64,000 nucleotides of DNA from Siniperca chuatsi (Eukaryota > Chordata > Actinopteri > Centrarchiformes > Sinipercidae). The stretch spans positions 19,085,001-19,149,000 of the forward strand of contig NC_058042.1 of the NCBI RefSeq assembly GCF_020085105.1, given 5' to 3'. The notes below the pieces were generated by a model. That model was not told where the DNA came from. It did not search any database and saw only the letters and a list, made by a program, of their open reading frames with translations. The position numbers and the translations under genes are program-made. This document shows positions 58,660-64,000 of the stretch, piece by piece (position 1 is the first letter of the stretch; each line of letters opens with the position of its first letter).

Positions 58660-59040
58660 CATGGCACTGTACCAACAGGAACGCCATGTGGGTTGACGTG
58701 GCTTTAGAGCTAACCTCCTCTAACGATACGCTGGCCGCATTTCCCTTTGTATTTATTGTGAAAATGTATAATAACTTAAGCGAGCGGTTTACGGCGGAAA
58801 TGGTTTGAGCGTGGCCCTCTCGTGTGAAACTGAATCCACTGCTGCATTATGGAAATGTGACGCTCGGAGCGAGCGCAAAGCAAACTGAGGCGGCTCTAAT
58901 AGTGTGGTGCACTCTAATGAAATCAGCAACCCCAGGCCTCAGGAATGAAATCCATGCACGGCTTTTCATTCCCCTACATCCTCACCCAAGCCATCTTTTC
59001 AATTGGGCGTTCCGGCGCTGGTTTTAAGGAGAAGAGGCCT
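58660..59040. promoter_or_regulatory. Candidate enhancer island, CpG-enriched
   Basis: This is the longest CpG-enriched, repeat-free block in the right half (aagcgagcggtttacggcgg, gacgctcggagcgagcgc). It also has ctctaatgaaatcagc and tttcaattgggcg. It could be a conserved enhancer or a distal promoter or first exon. No splice donor of comparable strength was seen. Confidence 0.35.
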
Positions 59041-59689
59041 CATGTCTCATCTGGCTAAAAGGATGGCAGACTATCTCGGAATCAGCAGCACTTTAGTATT
59101 TCAGAATCACTGTGTTTCCTGCCCGGGTCAGATTGAGAACAGAAAGGGAAGAGATGTATAATGCACTGAATCATAGGCTACTGTAGTTGTGTATCAAACA
59201 CACAGACTGGGCTGGAGTAAAAGACAATGCCAAGAGACGTAATCTGAACTTTATATGGATTTTCTGATGAAAAACAGGACAGAATGACAGAAAAAAAGGG
59301 TTGTTTCTGGTCGTATGGCTGTCTCTGTCTTTCTTTTCTGTCTCACCACAGTGGCAACACTCTTTAAATACAGGCTATCGTCTTTTAGGAAGCTGTGTCA
59401 AATGCAGCATGTTGCTTTCTCTGCACTATATTTGAATAGTTTCATGTTTATATTAACACTATATGTTAGTCTAAGCAAATTCCCAAATTGGAGTGTGAAC
59501 CCACAACACTTTTCAAGCCAATTTCAGAATTTATGATGGATATTTATTAATAAAAACAAACTTAAAAGCCACAACATGGAAAGAAGAAATCAGCATTTCT
59601 TCCTCTAAATATTTTTTCCTCAAGTCCTTTTCCAAAATCAGGTCTCTAACTTGTTAACTTTAAGTGACTGATTGATGTATCAAGGTATG

Positions 59690-59870
59690 AGTGGCTTAAA
59701 TGAGGAGTCAGACCCTTTTAGGGAGGTGAATTGGCGATGTAAGAGACACCCACGCAGCCCCACAGTCGGACGAACCCTTAGGAAGTTCTGGGTTAATTAG
59801 ATTTGTCCTACAACGCAGCGCAGCCCTTTCCACTTCAAATATTTATGGATCACACGTCAGGAAAACAGAC
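59690..59870. promoter_or_regulatory. Candidate enhancer island
   Basis: Repeat-free block with gggttaattagatttg (TTAATTAG homeodomain core), acacccacgcagcccc, and aaatatttatggatc (forkhead-like ATTTATG). Evidence is texture and motifs only. Confidence 0.3.
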
Positions 59871-59938
59871 ATTTGAGACCTCTCTGAGAGCTGACTAACA
59901 TGAATTCTCCTCATACTGCGCTGTTCCCCTAACTGCTT

Positions 59939-59994
59939 GCACACACACACAGACACACACACACACCATCGAGGCAGAGACACACACAACACAA
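59939..59994. repeat. (CA)n tract
   Basis: CA units interrupted by GA and non-repeat bases. Confidence 0.85.
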
Positions 59995-60671
59995 ACAGAA
60001 GACTAGAATTAAAGTACTTGAACACTCAGCCACATAAGCATTAATCCACTTTCTGCCCGTAATAAGTGCGCAGGAATCTGGGTAAATTTAAATTGAATGG
60101 CTATGATTCATCATTTATCTTACTCTTGAGAGCTTTTGCATGTGAAGAAAAACTGATTTAGGAACTCTGAAATTGTATCTGTTTACCTTGATATTGAATT
60201 GACTTGAGGCACACATTTTAGCCTCGGATTTACTTTCAGCATCATTTTAATTACATGTTAACATCCCATAATTTCTGAGCATGACATCAATCTGTGTATT
60301 TGTTTGTATGTGTACTTATGCATGTTTGCGCCTACACATGCTTGCGTGTGTGTTTGTATCTTTTTGAAAGGGAAACTGGATGAATAACAAATTAAGGTTG
60401 GGTAGTAAAGTTTTTGTTCTAGCACTTGAAATACGTGGTGCCAACAGCTGCTTTTATAGAATCTCAGGAGAAAAGTCTGTCATTGCTTTGCATGTGTGTG
60501 TGGAGAAATTGATTTGTGAATGACAGTGTGGTGTGATAAGAACTCCCCGTCGACTGCTCTGCTCGATGATGGGTCACAGAAGACCCCCAGTTCTCTGTGA
60601 CCCCATCCAACACTTCAGGGACACTCTCTGGTTACTGTTTCTCCAGACTTCTGCCTTAACCCCCTGCAATG
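59995..60671. other. Gene-free interval
   Basis: No gene recognised. Confidence 0.45.
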
Positions 60672-60705
60672 CACACACACACGCGCACACACACACACAC
60701 ACGCA
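60672..60705. repeat. (CA)n microsatellite
   Basis: CA units with a CGCG interruption. Confidence 0.9.
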
Positions 60706-61744
60706 TACCCTTAAATAGCCCTGCCAGACCAATGCTGGATGCTTTCTACAAGGAGAGACACAGACCAAAAGAGACACTGAGACACAGAGAAGCAATGTTG
60801 AAAATGAGTTAGGGGGGAAAAGAGAGCAAAAAAGAAAGAGGAGAGATGGATAGGAAGAGAAACAAAGAGAAAGTGAGAAAAACAAAGAGAGTCCAGGACT
60901 CAGAGAAGACGAGAGGAAGAGAGACAGAGCTGTCTTGAAGGCAGCCAGACTCCTGTTTGCAGCCTGAGAACAGGCCTGTCCGACTATCTCTCTTTGTCCT
61001 TTACAGCTCTACAAGGCCTGGGAGACGTTTTATAGTAGCAATCACTCAGATCCCCTTGGCTTTTATTCCATCTCTGGATGCCTCAGGATTGTATTCCATT
61101 GCTGTTTCTATATATAGATGAAGGAAAAACTTGGACACATGAGAAGCACCAGCAATTAATAAATTCCTTTCTAAAAATTAAGCATTGAAAAATACAGGAA
61201 GAATGTCCATTTATTATTCTTATTCTTCTCAAAATTCAATTGAGAATCAAAAACAGACTGAAAATACCACAAATTCTTCTGGGTGAAATCCTCTCACAAG
61301 GTGAGCCACATTCTGGTGTCACTGACCTTGTAAGTTGTCTAAATGCTTGTCTCTGTTTGATATTGAGTGACACAACAGTTCTTTTGTGCCATAATGAGAT
61401 CTGATGTCGACTAGAGTGTTATGCTGCTATTTGATCCAGAGAATGAATGTTGTTTCTGTCCCAGAGGGGGGCTGCTTTTCACTTAGCCTGCTGTGTCTGC
61501 TCAGGACCACACAGCCATGGAGCCTGGGACCCTGGGACCCTGGGACCCCAAATCATTAGATATAAGGGGTCTGTGAGACTCTACTTTATGCCCCCCCATT
61601 TCACAGGACTGTTTTAGCACAATCATGTGCTGCCAGCTGACCGACAGATGCATCAATTATGAGCATTTAGTGCAGCAAATATGTGAAAATATGTGAAAGG
61701 GCAACAGGCACACCAAAGTGTCTCTGAATGATGACCCGGTCAAT
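60706..61744. other. Gene-free interval
   Basis: A purine-rich tract covers 60750-60930. A three-copy CCTGGGA tandem lies at about 61523-61548. No gene seen. Confidence 0.45.
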
Positions 61745-61776
61745 GTGTGTGTGTGTGTGTGTTTGCATGTGTGTGT

Positions 61777-61808
<32 letters not shown>

Positions 61809-61809
61809 T
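61745..61809. repeat. Compound (GT)n(GA)n microsatellite
   Basis: GT units followed by GA units. Confidence 0.9.
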
Positions 61810-63567
61810 AAATGCTCTAGATTCTCTAATTTGTGCATATTTTTTTATTTCAATCGTCATAGATTTTAATAGATTTTCAGTCATTTCTTTGTGTAATTTC
61901 TAACACATTATTTCATTCTGAGTTGCCATCTTTTTCCTATTAATCATACTTTTTATGCTATGCTGCATGTGTGCGCTCAAAATAACTTTTGTCAACAAGC
62001 AACTTATCAGCTGCTGCCTGTGCCAAAAGCACAGAAAAGAATGAAATAAAGATAAGTTGATTTTTTTTTAGTTAGGAAATTACAAAGCAGTAATTATGAT
62101 TTTCTTTTTCAGTGAAGTGTCTGTTTTCAGATCATAACCCACAGACCCTCAAAGCATGTTAACGCCATCTAGAGGGGTCTATTAGTAAACCGTACACTCA
62201 CCCAAACGTGTCATTCAGTTGCACACTCATTGTCATTGTGTGTGTGTGATATTGATTAGTGAACATTAAAATAGGTCTTCAGTATTGTGAAAGTCTTTAT
62301 TTTTTATTTGTCCAATATTGTCCGTCATAGAGGTGAATTGAAACTTTTTCCTCAGCTTGAAACAGACAAAGAAATTAAACTGAGCTCTATGTGACAATTT
62401 CTTGGGTTATAGAGGATAAAAATGCAAGTACCCCTATGGTGAGACAATAGCTATAAAAATGTGGTCAGTTTCCAAAAGCAGAAAAAAAAAAATTATTTTT
62501 TTAATTCTGCAAAATGGAAAGGTCATTTTTTTTCTTTATGATGTAATAATGTGTTTGTTATTAATTTGATATGGAGACATTTCAAATATTGAGAAAAAAT
62601 TCTAAATATTGGCTGGTCTGAATGTGTTAGAGATACTTCACCTGATGTTAAAACTTTAAATAGATTTTTCTAGTGCCTTAACAGCCAAATTCTTTTCCCA
62701 TTTGCCAACTAAATGTACAGACCAAATGTCACTGATGACTGATACAGTATTATTCTGTGGTCACATCACTGTGATAAATAATTTGATTTAGTGCAGCTAA
62801 CAGCTGCATCCTCATTTGACTAACGCCAGTCCTGAATGCTCCGTGATATCACTGATTTTTTTGGTTAAAAAATTGATGGCTATTTTTTTTTCTATTTTTT
62901 ATGAAAAAAAGATAAATATATTTAGGCTCAGACATGCACGGGCCTGGTTGTTTACTCATTTCTTAGACAGAGCTGAAAAACAGACGGCGAGCAGGTGCTA
63001 TTTTAAGAGCAGACTTAAATAATGTTTCATGCGTAATGTGTTGGTTATAACCCGTGCAAAGCGTCGTCGGTCCTGGACATGTTGGACAGTAATAATAACA
63101 GAAAAAAGAAGCCATCATCTGGAAAGCAGTGAAAGTTGGATGAAGTTCCACATTTCAAATCCAGACACAGAGTGCACTTTGAGTCCATCCGTCCAACTTT
63201 GTCTGAAAAACCTAAACCATAACTCCGAATATGGATTTTACCACTGAGAATAATACCACGTTTTAAAGAGGATTGCTGCTATTTCGCAAATGACTGCTCT
63301 ATAAATAGCCTACATAATCAACAAGACATTATCATTACAACAGTAACTGCTACTATTAAAACAAGTATATAATATTTTTGCATTTATATTGATTGAAGTC
63401 AGTCAGTCTACCAATAGATTGTTCAGAGGTCACCATCTGCACACACCAAGTTTGTCACTGATACGCACGACCTGTGCAATTGACGCAGCATCTGGCAGCA
63501 GCCAAGACGGGAAGTGTGTTGTTGCATTTTAGGACCAAATGCCCACGTTTGAAAAATTAAATGAGTC

Positions 63568-63569
<2 letters not shown>
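61810..63569. other. Gene-free interval
   Basis: AT-rich; homopolymer A/T runs at about 62480-62500 and 62884. A CpG-containing patch covers 63460-63520. No gene seen. Confidence 0.45.

Positions 63570-63618
<49 letters not shown>
63570..63618. repeat. (TC)n microsatellite
   Basis: About 24 TC units. Confidence 0.95.
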
Positions 63619-63620
<2 letters not shown>

Positions 63621-63870
63621 CTTCCTGTGCTATAGCTCTACTCCCTCAGCAAGGTTTCCTCGCCAGTTAGTCCTCCTTTTCCGAAGAGGAACCGCGAAAC
63701 AAGCTTGGGGATGTCGGGGGTCAAGGGGAAGTGGCCTACGTGCGAGTCTCATTAAGGACCAATTTAGAGAGCTGAGGACTTCTCCTGTCTGATCAAACAA
63801 TAGAGGAATCAGAGCCAAAGTCTGTCAACTTTCAAATCAGTCTCAACAGCCCTTTCTGAATACCGGCTTT
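63619..63870. promoter_or_regulatory. Candidate regulatory island at the right edge
   Basis: Repeat-free block with several CpGs (gaggaaccgcgaaacaagc, ggcctacgtgcgagtctc) and tctcattaaggaccaattt. It contrasts with AT-rich sequence on the right. Evidence is texture only. Confidence 0.3.
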
Positions 63871-64000
63871 ATCTTGTCCTCTGAAGCATTTGGGCCAAGT
63901 CTTCTGCAAGTCTCAATTAGTATATTAAGTATAATAAATACATTAAATATAAGAATGAGTCTATTTCACTTTTGCCCTGTCCTATAAAATGTTGACATGT

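Overview
The window looks like a stretch of teleost (ray-finned fish) nuclear genome, probably from a percomorph. It is intron-rich, AT-rich and CpG-poor, with many CA/GT microsatellites. It also carries short non-autonomous repeats of kinds I recognise from spiny-rayed fishes, which is an identification from memory and not a database result. Only two protein-coding genes can be supported. They are mthfsd (+ strand, about 7.1-13.5 kb) and foxf1 (- strand, about 20.6-18.2 kb and a 3' UTR beyond). They converge tail to tail, as FOXF1 and MTHFSD do on human chromosome 16, so the block is the conserved FOXF1-MTHFSD synteny.

Layout: 1-7 kb has no recognisable gene, but a GC/GA-rich island at about 2.2-2.55 kb with a strong minus-strand splice donor may be the first exon of an unidentified leftward gene. 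mthfsd can be modelled at base level with eight exon positions. Two of these are duplicated in tandem: the first exon (two copies 200 bp apart) and exon 3 (two 114-nt in-frame copies separated by 58 nt, which suggests mutually exclusive splicing). The 13.5-17.3 kb interval is mostly featureless. foxf1 has two coding exons giving a 380-residue forkhead factor.

From 20.6 kb to the right edge (43 kb) I find no protein-coding gene. This is the upstream side of foxf1, which in mammals holds the divergent lncRNA FENDRR and long-range enhancers. Here it contains a CpG-rich exon-like island with a plus-strand splice donor 1.2 kb from foxf1, and an island with an exact GLI-type site 2.2 kb upstream. 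Further out are several compositionally distinct, motif-dense islands that are candidate conserved enhancers, mixed with MITE-like elements, a tRNA-type SINE and microsatellites.

The two genes are neighbours by ancient synteny and not an operon: mthfsd encodes a folate-enzyme-like domain plus an RNA-recognition motif, and foxf1 encodes a mesoderm and visceral-mesenchyme transcription factor. Enhancers of foxf1 may lie inside mthfsd introns as well as in the right-hand desert. No CRISPR array, rRNA, tRNA gene or virus-like coding region was seen.
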